Below are positions 53,084 to 62,373 of a stretch of 64,000 bases of DNA, piece after piece. Both the position numbers and the translations under genes were made by a program. The stretch lies in assembly GCA_964019425.1 (NCBI GenBank), contig OZ025793.1:1240001-1304000 (forward strand). Reading direction: 5' to 3'. Every line of letters starts with the position of its first letter. The first letter of the stretch is position 1. Under the pieces are notes generated by a model. It had not been told where the DNA came from. It was given only the letters and a program-made list of their open reading frames with translations, and did not search any database. Source of the DNA: Flectonema sp. DT1601 (Eukaryota; Euglenozoa; Diplonemea; Diplonemida; Diplonemidae).

Positions 53084-53233
53084 AACTGAAAGAGCGGAAG
53101 AAATTCTGATTTCACAACTCAGAATTGGCGACTGTAAACAAACACAAGGGAAATGTCCTAGGTGCAGAGAAAAGGACTCTGTAGAGCATCTTTTAGCAAA
53201 ATGCTCAAAGTACAGAAAAGAGAGGAGGATGTA

Positions 53234-53449
53234 TAGGCGAAAGCCGCCGGTACCGAACTGGTCATTGGCCAGGCCCCTCTTCACGGACTGGAAGTCCCTC
53301 CAGGGTATGTTGAAAATCTAAAGACCACACCTATATGGCGTCTGGTTTTTTTGGGGGGGGTCTGGTTGCAGGTTGTGTGTCCTGCTTCGCGGGGGCTTTG
53401 GTCACGTTTCCAACCTCGCTCCCGCCGTTTTTTTTGAATACTATTTTAA
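53234..53449. other. Junction segment downstream of LINE-B copy 2
   Basis: Unrelated to LINE-B copy 1's 3' end. It has a G run near 53,352 and reads into repeat R1. No frame is supported. It may be the end of another element that replaced LINE-B's tail. Confidence 0.4.
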
Positions 53450-53647
53450 GCTGTAACGGGCTACAGGGCATGGGGCGCTCAACCTGTAGTACGTGTCCCC
53501 CGAATCCCCATATTCGACAGCACATATGGGATTTTTTATCGATACCAACTGTTGATTTCTTATATTGCAACCAGGTTTGGCCGAACCCTATTCTCGTTTT
53601 TGCCAGTTTCAAGTTGCTTTCATAATATTAGTATCAAGTTACCTCCC
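53450..53647. repeat. Interspersed repeat R1, second copy
   Basis: Starts GCTGTAACGGGCTACAGGGC and ends ATCAAGTTACCTCC. It matches the adjacent copy at 53,723-53,907 and the outer parts of the intronic copy at 3,863-4,359. No coding capacity. Confidence 0.75.
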
Positions 53648-53722
53648 TAGAAATATTTTTTTTCTTTCTAAAAATTTCCTAAATATTTATTTGATTTTGA
53701 AGTGTAAAGAAATAGTTTTTAT

Positions 53723-53907
53723 GCTGTAACGGGCTACAGGGCATGGGGCGCTCAACTGGCCCCCGAATCCCCATATTCGACAGCGCATATTGGATTTTAT
53801 CGATACCAACTGTTGGTCTCTTTTCATTGCAACCAGGTTTGGCCGAACCCTATATTCGTTTTAGCCAGTTTCAAGTTACTTATATTTAATCGTGTCAAGT
53901 TACCTCC
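53723..53907. repeat. Interspersed repeat R1, third copy
   Basis: Direct tandem-like neighbour of the second copy with the same start and end but small internal deletions (AACCTGTAGTACG lost). Two copies within 75 bases suggest either tandem duplication or repeated insertion at the same kind of site. Confidence 0.75.
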
Positions 53908-54218
53908 TGCAGGTAATATCCCAGACTTGCCCCCTAATTTAATTGGACACCAACCTGCACTAAAGTGATTTCTGTTTTTTTCTTCAAAATCATAAGTTGG
54001 TAAGGCATCTGAACTGCAGCACAGCTTATGCCCAATGTACTTACACTAACATTTGGAACAATGGACGGCACCAAGTTGTTATCGGAGGTTACAATCTTTT
54101 TAGTATATCACATCACTCCTAATTCGTCTCCTAATAACTCTCTGAGGACATTCGTAGAGCTTTATGGCTCGTAGGTAACCGTCCGAATTGATCATTAGCT
54201 TTGTATTTACAGGGTCGT

Positions 54219-54333
54219 GAGCTTCCTATCCGGGGAAGTCCTCCAACGGACTCACATAATTGCACTCGTTGTTGCTTATTTACTTAGTTATAAAATAAGA
54301 GGAGCGAGTATGCTCAGAAAGTAGAAAGACAGG
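54219..54333. repeat. Interspersed repeat R2, copy 2
   Basis: Same orientation as the copy at 41,811-41,939; about 80 percent alike by eye. Together they bracket the LINE-A/LINE-B/SINE block from 42 to 54 kb. Confidence 0.65.
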
Positions 54334-54414
54334 AGATTAATAAATGTTTATTTGTTCAACCCCCGTAGCAGACCTCCCACTCCTTTTGTACTTTATTGAA
54401 ACCAACACATTCCA

Positions 54415-57400
54415 ATGAGCGAAATGGAGGCTATGACCCCCCTGAAAGACATTATGAACTTCAATATTAAAATGGTGAAGAAGGGTTTTGGAAGTGATCG
54501 TGTATTCGATAAATACAAGGATGTTAAGGAGGTAATTGAGAAATTTGCAGGAGTAGGGGATAAAGCCGCAGAGATGATATTGGAAAAAAAACCAATATCA
54601 ATAGCATCTGACTTTCCTGACAGAGTAGCTGAGATCACCATCGAAGGGAAAGAGCTGAAGCTGTTAGCACCTCATTCCTTTGTTGAGGGATGGGTTACTG
54701 CTTGCTCAGAAAGCAATTGCCCTCCTGTTTTCTATTCTCTGTATACGAGGAAAGTAAAAGATGAGTTAGACTTCATGCTCTTCGACAGCAATATTCCTGT
54801 TCTCACACTGATTCAAAAGGACCGTGAGAACGACAACATCCACTACTTCGATGGAATTAAAGATCACTTCAAGGATGCCATGAGGGATGCCGTACATGAC
54901 AAAACGTTCTTTGTTGTACTCCCGAGGAAGTCTCCCGGGTGCACTGCCGCACATGAGTTCCTACGACTACTGTATCTGACTCTGAGGAAGGAATGTAGGA
55001 ACGACAGCATGGATCTCTTTATACTCGCTGATGATGACATCAAGGGTTCACGTTGTCACGTTCGGAATGAAGTGGGAGAAAAGTTCACTAAAAAGACTGC
55101 GGATGGTAAGATCTCCGATTTGGTGCGCAACCTTACAGAGTTTGTGGATCAACTTGATGAGAAACCCCTCGTGTTGAGTCTGAATCGTGCCCACACTGCA
55201 CTACTGCTTCCTACTATTTACAATGAACATGGTGATCCTAATCCCCCAAGGAGAGGGACAAAGTCTGATTCGTTTCTTCTGATCCACGCACGCGACAATA
55301 ACATAATTAGCAATCTTCCGTTCTGTTCCTCCAGTCAGCTCTTGTTGGATGATGACACGAGACAGGTATTCAAGTGGTTAGTGGGAAATACGAAGAGCGG
55401 AATGGAAGTATTAGAGATTGAGATAGAAGGAAAGAAGATCGATGTGAAGGCGACCAGGATATTCTCGCAGTTCGAAGACTACTTCTTCCACATGTTGCTC
55501 GCACACACGAACAAAATTAAGCCGGGTTTGCCACGATCATGGATGATTGCGGGGGCGAAACTCTTAAAGTCTGATTCAAAAGGAAACACGACTAACATAG
55601 AAAATGATGGCTTAAAGGTAGCACAAAATAAACTAATACCCTATTGCCGCCTGGCATCTATGCTGCAGATCGATCCGTTTATTGAAAAAGCCAACAAACT
55701 AAAAGTACAATTAAGGATCCTTGATGGCAACGAAGACGCATTTTCCATCCGACAGTTTTTTCTTCGAAGAATAAAAATTGAACGAGTTTCTGCGAAATTA
55801 TTTCGGCCGGCTTTTAAGTTACCACTGATACCGTTGACTATGGTGTTGTGTTTTGCGGTGTCTGTGAATGTATTTCACTTTACTACTGAACAGATGTCTG
55901 ATTACGTTGGCGCAACAATACTTGCACACTTAGGAGCAAGGTTTATGACTCTTATTTTCGCAACGATGCCAATCCTTTACGTCTTGGGTGTGATCCACAA
56001 AGTTATTAGAGATTTTATACGTGGGTTTGATTGGCGCAGCCCAATAAAAAACAAATCTCCTACGGGGAATAATCTTTCATGGAAACCGAGCGCAACAGAT
56101 TCGTATAAGTTTAATTTTGAAATCGCAGACGGGTATACTAAGAATTCCATAGTCATAACACGGGAAGGTTGTACTCTAAAGCTGAAGGAATCTGCTCTAA
56201 AGAAATGGAACAAAGGGATTCAGGAAAAAAACCCTCTCTTCTTCGACTTGGGGTTTGATAAAAACAGAAATTCGTGGCAACTAACGGACCGCCCGATACT
56301 TGTGCTCACGAACTTCAAAATACCGATGGACAAACATGCCCTTTACGTATTCAGCAATAAGTGTGTCAGTTGCGGGAGGTGTAATGAGCTGAAAGCGTGT
56401 GAAGAATGCAATCAGAAAGAATGCGAGTGCACGAGTTGCGAGAAATGCAAAAAGCAACTATGCAAGGAGTGCCGGTGGTGTGATTGTGAGTCGGTGTCAA
56501 TAACTAATGCACAGATTCTACGCTTGATATTCTTTATTATGGCTGCACACCAACGAGGCAGAAGTTCATCTGAAAACAATCTTTTTAATCCGATCAGTCA
56601 ATTCGTTATCGCGGAGGAATGTAGTTTTGAGATACCTGTTTTTAATGACGACGAGTTAGATTTCACGTTGCGGGGTGCACCTGAGCACGTGGTGGTGGAA
56701 CTATTTAAACAGAAGCAAAGTGACCTTGTGCTGTCATTCTCGGACGTTTCCGGCAAGCGACTTCCTGTTTCCCGCATTCAACACCACGAATTGGTACTGA
56801 AAACTATCAGAGAGGAGATTGAAGGAACTCTTAAAGAAAACACGAGCAGTTTATTTCAGCAAAAACTTAAAGATTACACTTCGTCGTTGTCCATGAAAAA
56901 TAAACAAGATAGAGAAGTGGAGCGTCGAGAAAGAAAAGAATCAGAAAGACGGGCAGTTGAGGAATGCAAACGTCAGGCGAGAGAAGAGGAGGAGCGCCAA
57001 AGGCAAGAAGCCAATTGTCGAGAAGTGGAACGTCGAAAGAGAGAAGAATCAGAAAGACGGACAGCTGAGGAATGCAAACGTCAGGCGAGAGAAGAGGAGG
57101 AGCGCCAAAGGCAAGAAGCCAATTGTCGGGAATTGGAACGTCGAATGAGAGTAGAGGAGGAGCGTCGAGAAAGAGAAGAATCAGAAAGACGGGCAGTTGA
57201 GGAATACAAACGTCAGGCGAGAGAAGAGGAGGAGCGCCGAAGGCAAGAAGCCAATTGTCGAGAAGTGGAACGCCGAAGGAGAGAAGAGGAGGAGCGTCGA
57301 AAGAGAGAAGAATCAGAAAGACGGGCAGTTGAGGAATACAAACGTCAGGCAGAAGAGGAGGAGCGCCGAAGGCAAGAAGCCAATTGTCGAGAAGTGGAAC

Positions 57401-57948
57401 GTCGAAAGAGAGAAGAATCAGAAAGACGGGCAGTTGAGGAATACAAACGTCAGGCAGAAGAGGAGGAGCGCCGAAGGCAAGAAGCCAATTGTCGAGAAGT
57501 GGAACGTCGAAAGAGAGAAGAATCAGAAAGACGGGCAGCTGAGGAATGCAAACGTCAGGCGAGAGTAGAGGAGGAGCGCCGAAGGCAAGAAGCCATTTGT
57601 CGAGAAGTGGAACGTCGAAAGAGAGAAGAGGAGCACCAACTGCAACTGCAACAACAGTGGATTCTACTACGGCAGCAAGGACAGTTAAGGCAGCCTCGGT
57701 GTTCATATGAGAATGAATCTAGCTCTGATGACGGATACGGAAATAGCTGCTCTAATAATTACTCATCCCCACCTTCGAGAACATCACATCCGGGATCATC
57801 ATGTTCGAGAGGTCAATTGCAAGGAATGTCAATCTCAGAGTTGCGTACGTTTGTCGGACAGAACGGACTCGATGTTCGCACGAATACTGGTGGGTATGAA
57901 TGTCGGACAAAGAACGATATCGTTAATGACATTTTGCGTGAGATCTGA
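54415..57948 (+). CDS. Large protein: possible GT-A-like domain, two membrane helices, Cys-rich module, coiled-coil repeats, SAP-like end
   Basis: Single exon, 1,177 residues from ATG 54,415. Residues 1-460 are globular; LFILADDDIKG at about 203-213, preceded by VVLPRKSPGCTAAHEFLRLL, recalls the DxD site of GT-A glycosyltransferase-like folds (tentative). Two hydrophobic helices lie near 469-490 (LIPLTMVLCFAVSVNVF) and 510-530 (FMTLIFATMPILYVLGVI). Residues 648-692 hold 13 Cys (CVSCGRC, CEECNQKECEC, CEKCKKQLCKECRWC), probably zinc-binding. Residues 830-1075 are about seven units of a Glu/Arg coiled coil (EESERRAVEEYKRQAEEEER). The last 40 residues (MSISELRTFVGQNGLDVRT, KNDIVNDILREI) look like a SAP/HeH motif. 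No known protein with this order comes to mind. Confidence 0.75.
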   Translation: MSEMEAMTPLKDIMNFNIKMVKKGFGSDRVFDKYKDVKEVIEKFAGVGDKAAEMILEKKPISIASDFPDRVAEITIEGKELKLLAPHSFVEGWVTACSESNCPPVFYSLYTRKVKDELDFMLFDSNIPVLTLIQKDRENDNIHYFDGIKDHFKDAMRDAVHDKTFFVVLPRKSPGCTAAHEFLRLLYLTLRKECRNDSMDLFILADDDIKGSRCHVRNEVGEKFTKKTADGKISDLVRNLTEFVDQLDEKPLVLSLNRAHTALLLPTIYNEHGDPNPPRRGTKSDSFLLIHARDNNIISNLPFCSSSQLLLDDDTRQVFKWLVGNTKSGMEVLEIEIEGKKIDVKATRIFSQFEDYFFHMLLAHTNKIKPGLPRSWMIAGAKLLKSDSKGNTTNIENDGLKVAQNKLIPYCRLASMLQIDPFIEKANKLKVQLRILDGNEDAFSIRQFFLRRIKIERVSAKLFRPAFKLPLIPLTMVLCFAVSVNVFHFTTEQMSDYVGATILAHLGARFMTLIFATMPILYVLGVIHKVIRDFIRGFDWRSPIKNKSPTGNNLSWKPSATDSYKFNFEIADGYTKNSIVITREGCTLKLKESALKKWNKGIQEKNPLFFDLGFDKNRNSWQLTDRPILVLTNFKIPMDKHALYVFSNKCVSCGRCNELKACEECNQKECECTSCEKCKKQLCKECRWCDCESVSITNAQILRLIFFIMAAHQRGRSSSENNLFNPISQFVIAEECSFEIPVFNDDELDFTLRGAPEHVVVELFKQKQSDLVLSFSDVSGKRLPVSRIQHHELVLKTIREEIEGTLKENTSSLFQQKLKDYTSSLSMKNKQDREVERRERKESERRAVEECKRQAREEEERQRQEANCREVERRKREESERRTAEECKRQAREEEERQRQEANCRELERRMRVEEERREREESERRAVEEYKRQAREEEERRRQEANCREVERRRREEEERRKREESERRAVEEYKRQAEEEERRRQEANCREVERRKREESERRAVEEYKRQAEEEERRRQEANCREVERRKREESERRAAEECKRQARVEEERRRQEAICREVERRKREEEHQLQLQQQWILLRQQGQLRQPRCSYENESSSDDGYGNSCSNNYSSPPSRTSHPGSSCSRGQLQGMSISELRTFVGQNGLDVRTNTGGYECRTKNDIVNDILREI
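56905..57640 (+). repeat. Coding Glu/Arg coiled-coil repeat, about seven units
   Basis: Units of about 75-120 bases share GAAGCCAATTGTCGAGAAGT and GAATCAGAAAGACGG. Units differ by whole-codon insertions or deletions, as expected from slippage. A long mirror frame on the minus strand (56,867-57,706) is a by-product. Confidence 0.85.
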
Positions 57949-58814
57949 TAATAAATAAAAAAAGCGAACGCATTCAAAAAAAGAATCGGCAAACTTCACT
58001 TTTTTACTTACTCACTCACACTTTTATTTGTGAGCAACCTGTAGAAAATCCTAATAAAGGAATAGGTTAGTTACACTGCTACAATTCTCTTTCTACCGAA
58101 CAATAGGTTTCTAAGTACAATTTTTTTTTTCTTTTTTCAAAAGTATTTCTCTGTGAAGAAGCAATGGAACAACCCACACTCGTCGTCGTTTTCTCTTTTC
58201 TTTTGTGAAGTGTGTTCCCTTGCTTCCAGACTTTCGAATTTCGTTCTCTGATTCTTCTGATCACCTACCCTCTGGAATTACCTGGTAACTAACGAAGAAA
58301 AGCCTAAACCCAATCATCCCCTGACAACTCGTTTTTATTCTTGACCTTCATTTTATTTTGCTTTCAATTTTCTTTCCGGCTGGAACCGTTCGTGTACTTA
58401 TCTCTCGTTAGAACAGGTCTGCGCCAAATTCTTTGGTTCTCACACTTTTGTATTTAACGTGGTTGTGCCTACAAGTGTCGTGTTTCTTCTTAATTATTGA
58501 TGGAAAATAAGATTATCTCCCCATCAAGTAATCCCCTTTGCAATGGATAGCTTTTATTTTTGGATACCAGCACGTACTGCTAAGGATTTGGTTTATTCTT
58601 GGTTGTCATTGTTGTTATTGTTTCTATTTATTTTTTGATATAGCACACTGCTACATCATGTTGTTATGTTTCGCATCTAATTCTCACCAATTTGTGTGGA
58701 ATTGATAGATGTCATTCTCACTCCCCGTTTTTATTTTTCCACTCCACTACCAACAAGTAGTCCCCGAATTACCAGAGTCGACAACGTCTTCTGGACAATA
58801 AGACAAAGAAATAT

Positions 58815-60936
58815 ATATCAGTCATTCTTTTTTTTTGCGACCAAATTCTAGACAATGAAAAAAAATTTCAAAAAGAAATGGTAAAAATTTCGATCGAAGC
58901 GGCATTTTAATGCTCTGCATCGTTCGGTTCATTTCCGTCCGAAATCTGGAGGTTGGCATCACACCCGAATTGAGAAAGAAATTTTGTGGTTTTCTAGATC
59001 AGCTCAGCCGTGGACAAGTACCAAAACTAAAAATTAATCGAAGGGTCTAATTTTACACTGTGGCCAAGCGGGATCCAGAGAAAAAATAATCGAGCAAAAA
59101 TGTATTAAAGAGTACTAAGCATGTGCCGGTGAAGCAGATTGTTACTACTAGTCTTTTTGGACCTACTTTGATACTTAATGAAAACCGTTGTACAACACTT
59201 TCTTAAGATGAAGTCACAACTTATGATGAATTATGAGCTATCTGAGCCACATGAAGTGATATCATCATCATCATCATAGCTAGTGCTGATGGAAGAACTC
59301 TCATACTCGGAAAGTGCTGTCTGACTCCTCAGTAGTGCTATCTGACCCCTCGGAGGTACTACTTGGCGGGTGAGATTTGACTATTTTATCCAACAGATCC
59401 CTGTATTTGCTCACAAAGATCGTAGTCACCTCTGATGCAGAGGGTGCAAAAGCATGAAACGGCGTGATATCCCATTGTAAAGTCTTGTACTTCATTTTGA
59501 TAACCCCTCACTAGCAGCGGAAGAAGAAGTTACTACGGATACCGGTCAAGATTATCTCCCCGTGTCAAGGGGATATGTCGGTAATGTCAGGTAGTAAATT
59601 AAATACTTGGGTTTGGAGGAATCAGCGATAGCCATCTCTAGTGCGGGCAACTTCAAAAAGAGATTTCGCATCACTTATTTCACCTGTCAAGTTGTAGCGA
59701 TGTGCAGAGCGCTCAATGTCAAGAGCAACCTCTTCAATTGGTAGCCCTCAGAATCTCATGGTCCCTTACCATGTCCTGTAGGAAAGCAGTCCCATGTTAC
59801 ATCTATATCTATTGCTGCCATCCAGTCAAGCATGTATTTAACTTTGAAGCGATTACCTCCATCGCTAAATGTGAAAGTGAGCAAAATCATCCTGCAGCGT
59901 ATCCAGCAAGTGTGACAGAGCCTTGCAGACAGCTGGAAAAGTCTGACTGAGATTGTTTGATATATAATAGTGAGTAGTGTATTGAATTATCCGTGTGATG
60001 AAAAGTCTGAGTGATTGCAGGTTTGCTGCTTAAGCCTTTTTATTACTGGTGTTGATGGAGGGTCCCTCTTGCACTTTGCGGCATTTCGCAAGTGCGAATA
60101 ACACGTAGTGCAAATACAGTTTTCAGGGAACCTGAAGCTTCCTGTAGCATGCGAGATGCCACCTGCAGTGGCAACGGGTTAAGCTTGGTATCCTACATAT
60201 ATTCCGTGGTCTCAATGAAATGAAATATGAGTAGGATACCTCACTGCGATATTTGCAGTACTCGCTCCAAGCATGTTGATACGGGTGTCTGCACCACCTC
60301 CTAAAGACTTTAATTCTTTCCCCGTCTCTTATTATCCAGCGTTCTTTGCGTGACTCGTCTGGTTCTGATGCCTCGGACATCCACCATTCGGTGATATCCT
60401 GAGTGGGGCTCCGGTTTCCTGATTTACACGAGGGCGTAGTTGGTGATGGTGACACGTGACTCAGAAGTAACATTCTCAGCACGTCGAACCAATGTTTTGA
60501 CAACTACTTCAGGGAAGCTTCCAACAAGTGGGCCATTATCACCACCACAGACGCAACATTTTCCTGCATAATTGCTACTAGGGTTGATTAGTTAGTAAAA
60601 AAGTGCATATTTCTTGAGTGCGGGAGGGGGGGAAAAAATAGTAAAAAAAAAAATTAGGGGTGTTTTTTACTCAGATTTTCTCGATCTTTCCATTCCAGGT
60701 CTGGGATTAATATTTATCATATAGTAGTACCAAGGAAATCTTGCAAAGAGACGTTTATCTCTTTTTAGCAGCACTTATCATGTTTAAAAGTATATCCCTA
60801 TGTCTAATTTTACAGATCGCACCCTCCCCGATTCCAAAAAATAAAAAAATCGAGCAAAAGTAACATATCGTGTAACCTTGCTCAGGCGGTGGGAAAATGG
60901 TGTTTTTTGGTCGCAAAAAAAAAGAATGACTGATAT
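58815..60936. repeat. Pair of perfect 31-base inverted repeats 2.1 kb apart
   Basis: ATATCAGTCATTC, nine T, GCGACCAAA at 58,815-58,845 recurs exactly in reverse complement at 60,906-60,936. They could be the terminal repeats of a 2.1-kb DNA transposon or a foldback element whose protein remnants lie between; no target duplication was confirmed. Confidence 0.6.
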
Positions 60937-61109
60937 TTCCCTTTTGTTTCCTGTTTTTGTAAACGTAACTTTTCTTTGATGAGCAGCTACAAATATTTTT
61001 TTCAGTTACTGTTTTTATGTTGTCAAAGTTTCCTATACCTAACTTTAGTCAACTGATTATAAATTACTAATGTTAATTTACTCTGCATTAGAAATCTTCT
61101 CAAACTGTT

Positions 61110-61180
61110 ATTCACGCGCGTGAAATGCGACTACGCGGAATGCTGGAGAGATCGCGTCGTGGAAGGTTGAAGGAGAAGAG
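61110..61180 (+). mobile_element. LINE-B fragment (zinc-knuckle region)
   Basis: Bases encoding VKCDYAEC and the following GGAGAGATCGCG-GTGG-AAGAGAA stretch match LINE-B copy 2 at about 49,090-49,160 with several differences. It is a small, older fragment without ends. Confidence 0.6.
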
Positions 61181-61371
61181 AAAAACAGAAACTCTTTTTT
61201 CTATAACAGTTCAACGTTATTATCAAAAACCTTTTTCCATTTATAAAAGAGATCTAATATTCTCCATTTATTTATCTTGCTTTTTCATATCGGGTGAATC
61301 CTTAGAGATGGATATTCGCAATGTTCATTTGGTTCCTGTTAAACTTTAATTCCAGTTATGTATTTTAACAT

Positions 61372-62373
61372 ATGGCGATACTGACATTGTTAGTGGCTGT
61401 TTGTGGGACTGTAATCATTCCTTTAGGAGATTCAATAACTCAGGGGATTTCACCTTACAATTCTTATCGCAAGTACTTGTGGGAAATGTTGCAGGACAAC
61501 AGTAAGGAAGCCAGGTTTGGGGGCAGTAAGTGGGGTGCCTGCGCGCTGGGGAAGCCGTGGAAGCAAGAAGTTACACCTGATTTCGATCAGAACCATGAAG
61601 GTCACTGTTCTATTGATACGAGTAGTTTACTGCGGCACGTGAAACGTACACCCAAGGAAGAGATGGTTAAAATTAATTCTACATTCGGTCATGAAACTGT
61701 AACCATCAATGACGTAGGTATTATATTACTGCACACTGGTAGTAACGACATTTTCGATGTTGTCAGGAAGAAGAAAAAGTTGCAGTCACTGAATCGTGTG
61801 GTGGATCAAATTAACTTGCTGGTTGACCACTTGCTGTCAACTTTCCCGAATTCAACAATCTTCGTGGCGCAGATACTCAAAACAACTTACCCTGATCAGA
61901 CTGAGTATTTAAATAATCGAATTAAGACTCATGTGAATGAAACTAGTAGAGTGCGTCAGGTGACTTTCCCTGACTTCACCACTGAGAGGCACACGTTTGA
62001 CACTACGCATCCCAATAATCTCGGAGCTCGTTATATTGCTGAACGCTGGTACGACGTTATTTACCCTTTAGTTCCAACACGAGTCTCGCAGGGCAGCACA
62101 CCGATGAAATCAAGTCAAAAACAAACTGTTGTGACTCCATCCGAGCAGAATGGTCGTGTCAACGTTGTGCCCGATACAGTGGCATTTGCGGATATCAATG
62201 TCTCGTTCTCTTTTGTAATTCCGTTGGCCATATATATTCTTCAACTTCTTGGTTGTATAAAAAAGGGATGGGTTTTAACTATGGCTTACGGATTTATCTT
62301 GTCGCTGTTATATATTACGTGGGGATTAAGCAACACCGCATCGTCTCAAGTGAAGCTGCAGCAAGCTGGTTAA
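61372..62373 (+). CDS. SGNH/GDSL-family hydrolase, secretory, with C-terminal membrane segment
   Basis: Single exon, 333 residues. The N-terminus (MAILTLLVAVCGTVIIPLG) runs straight into block I, GDSITQG, with the nucleophile Ser21, so the hydrophobic start may be a short signal peptide or the first strand. Block III is HTGSNDIFD with the oxyanion Asn, and block V is DTTHPNNLGARYIAERW with the catalytic Asp and His. The order and spacing fit carbohydrate esterase family 3-like SGNH enzymes, which remove acyl groups from glycans; substrate unknown. Residues about 275-325 hold two hydrophobic helices (FSFVIPLAIYILQLLG, TMAYGFILSLLYITWGL), so it is membrane-anchored. TTTAATTCCAG ends 16 bases before the ATG. 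Confidence 0.88.
   Translation: MAILTLLVAVCGTVIIPLGDSITQGISPYNSYRKYLWEMLQDNSKEARFGGSKWGACALGKPWKQEVTPDFDQNHEGHCSIDTSSLLRHVKRTPKEEMVKINSTFGHETVTINDVGIILLHTGSNDIFDVVRKKKKLQSLNRVVDQINLLVDHLLSTFPNSTIFVAQILKTTYPDQTEYLNNRIKTHVNETSRVRQVTFPDFTTERHTFDTTHPNNLGARYIAERWYDVIYPLVPTRVSQGSTPMKSSQKQTVVTPSEQNGRVNVVPDTVAFADINVSFSFVIPLAIYILQLLGCIKKGWVLTMAYGFILSLLYITWGLSNTASSQVKLQQAG

Larger units (their letters stand above)
48314..53233 (+). mobile_element. LINE-B copy 2, nearly complete but decayed
   Basis: Plus-strand element with the C-terminal part of ORF1, the ORF1/ORF2 joint, a zinc-knuckle region, endonuclease, RT and RNase H. The 5' limit is uncertain because no second copy covers it. The match to copy 1 stops abruptly at 53,233, so the last part of ORF2, the 3' UTR and the A tail are missing, which is unusual for a LINE and points to a later deletion or insertion. 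Several small indels break ORF2 (see its parts). Confidence 0.85.
57949..61353. other. Spacer, 3.4 kb, repeat-rich, without a confident gene
   Basis: It contains a perfect 31-base inverted repeat (58,815-58,845 and 60,906-60,936), a pair of direct matches (GTCTAATTTTACA and AATCGAGCAAAA near 59,045-59,095 and again near 60,797-60,856), and minus-strand peptide remnants. Among these are 59,495-59,301 (MKYKTLQWDITPFHAFAPSA, then Ser/Thr/Glu-rich), 60,503-60,123 (Trp-rich, EWWMSEASEPDESRKERW) and one near 59,690 (YNLTGEISDAKSLFE). These look like pieces of a decayed mobile element. I assign no family. Confidence 0.45.

Noticed and set aside
32903-53233. LTR retrotransposon or retrovirus-like origin of the RT/RNase H frames
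   Set aside because: They have an apurinic-type endonuclease, poly(A) tails and 5' truncation, and no LTRs, integrase, protease or gag, so they are LINEs.
56867-57706. 279-codon minus-strand frame of repeated Leu/Pro/Ala
   Set aside because: It is the antisense shadow of the Glu/Arg coiled-coil repeat.
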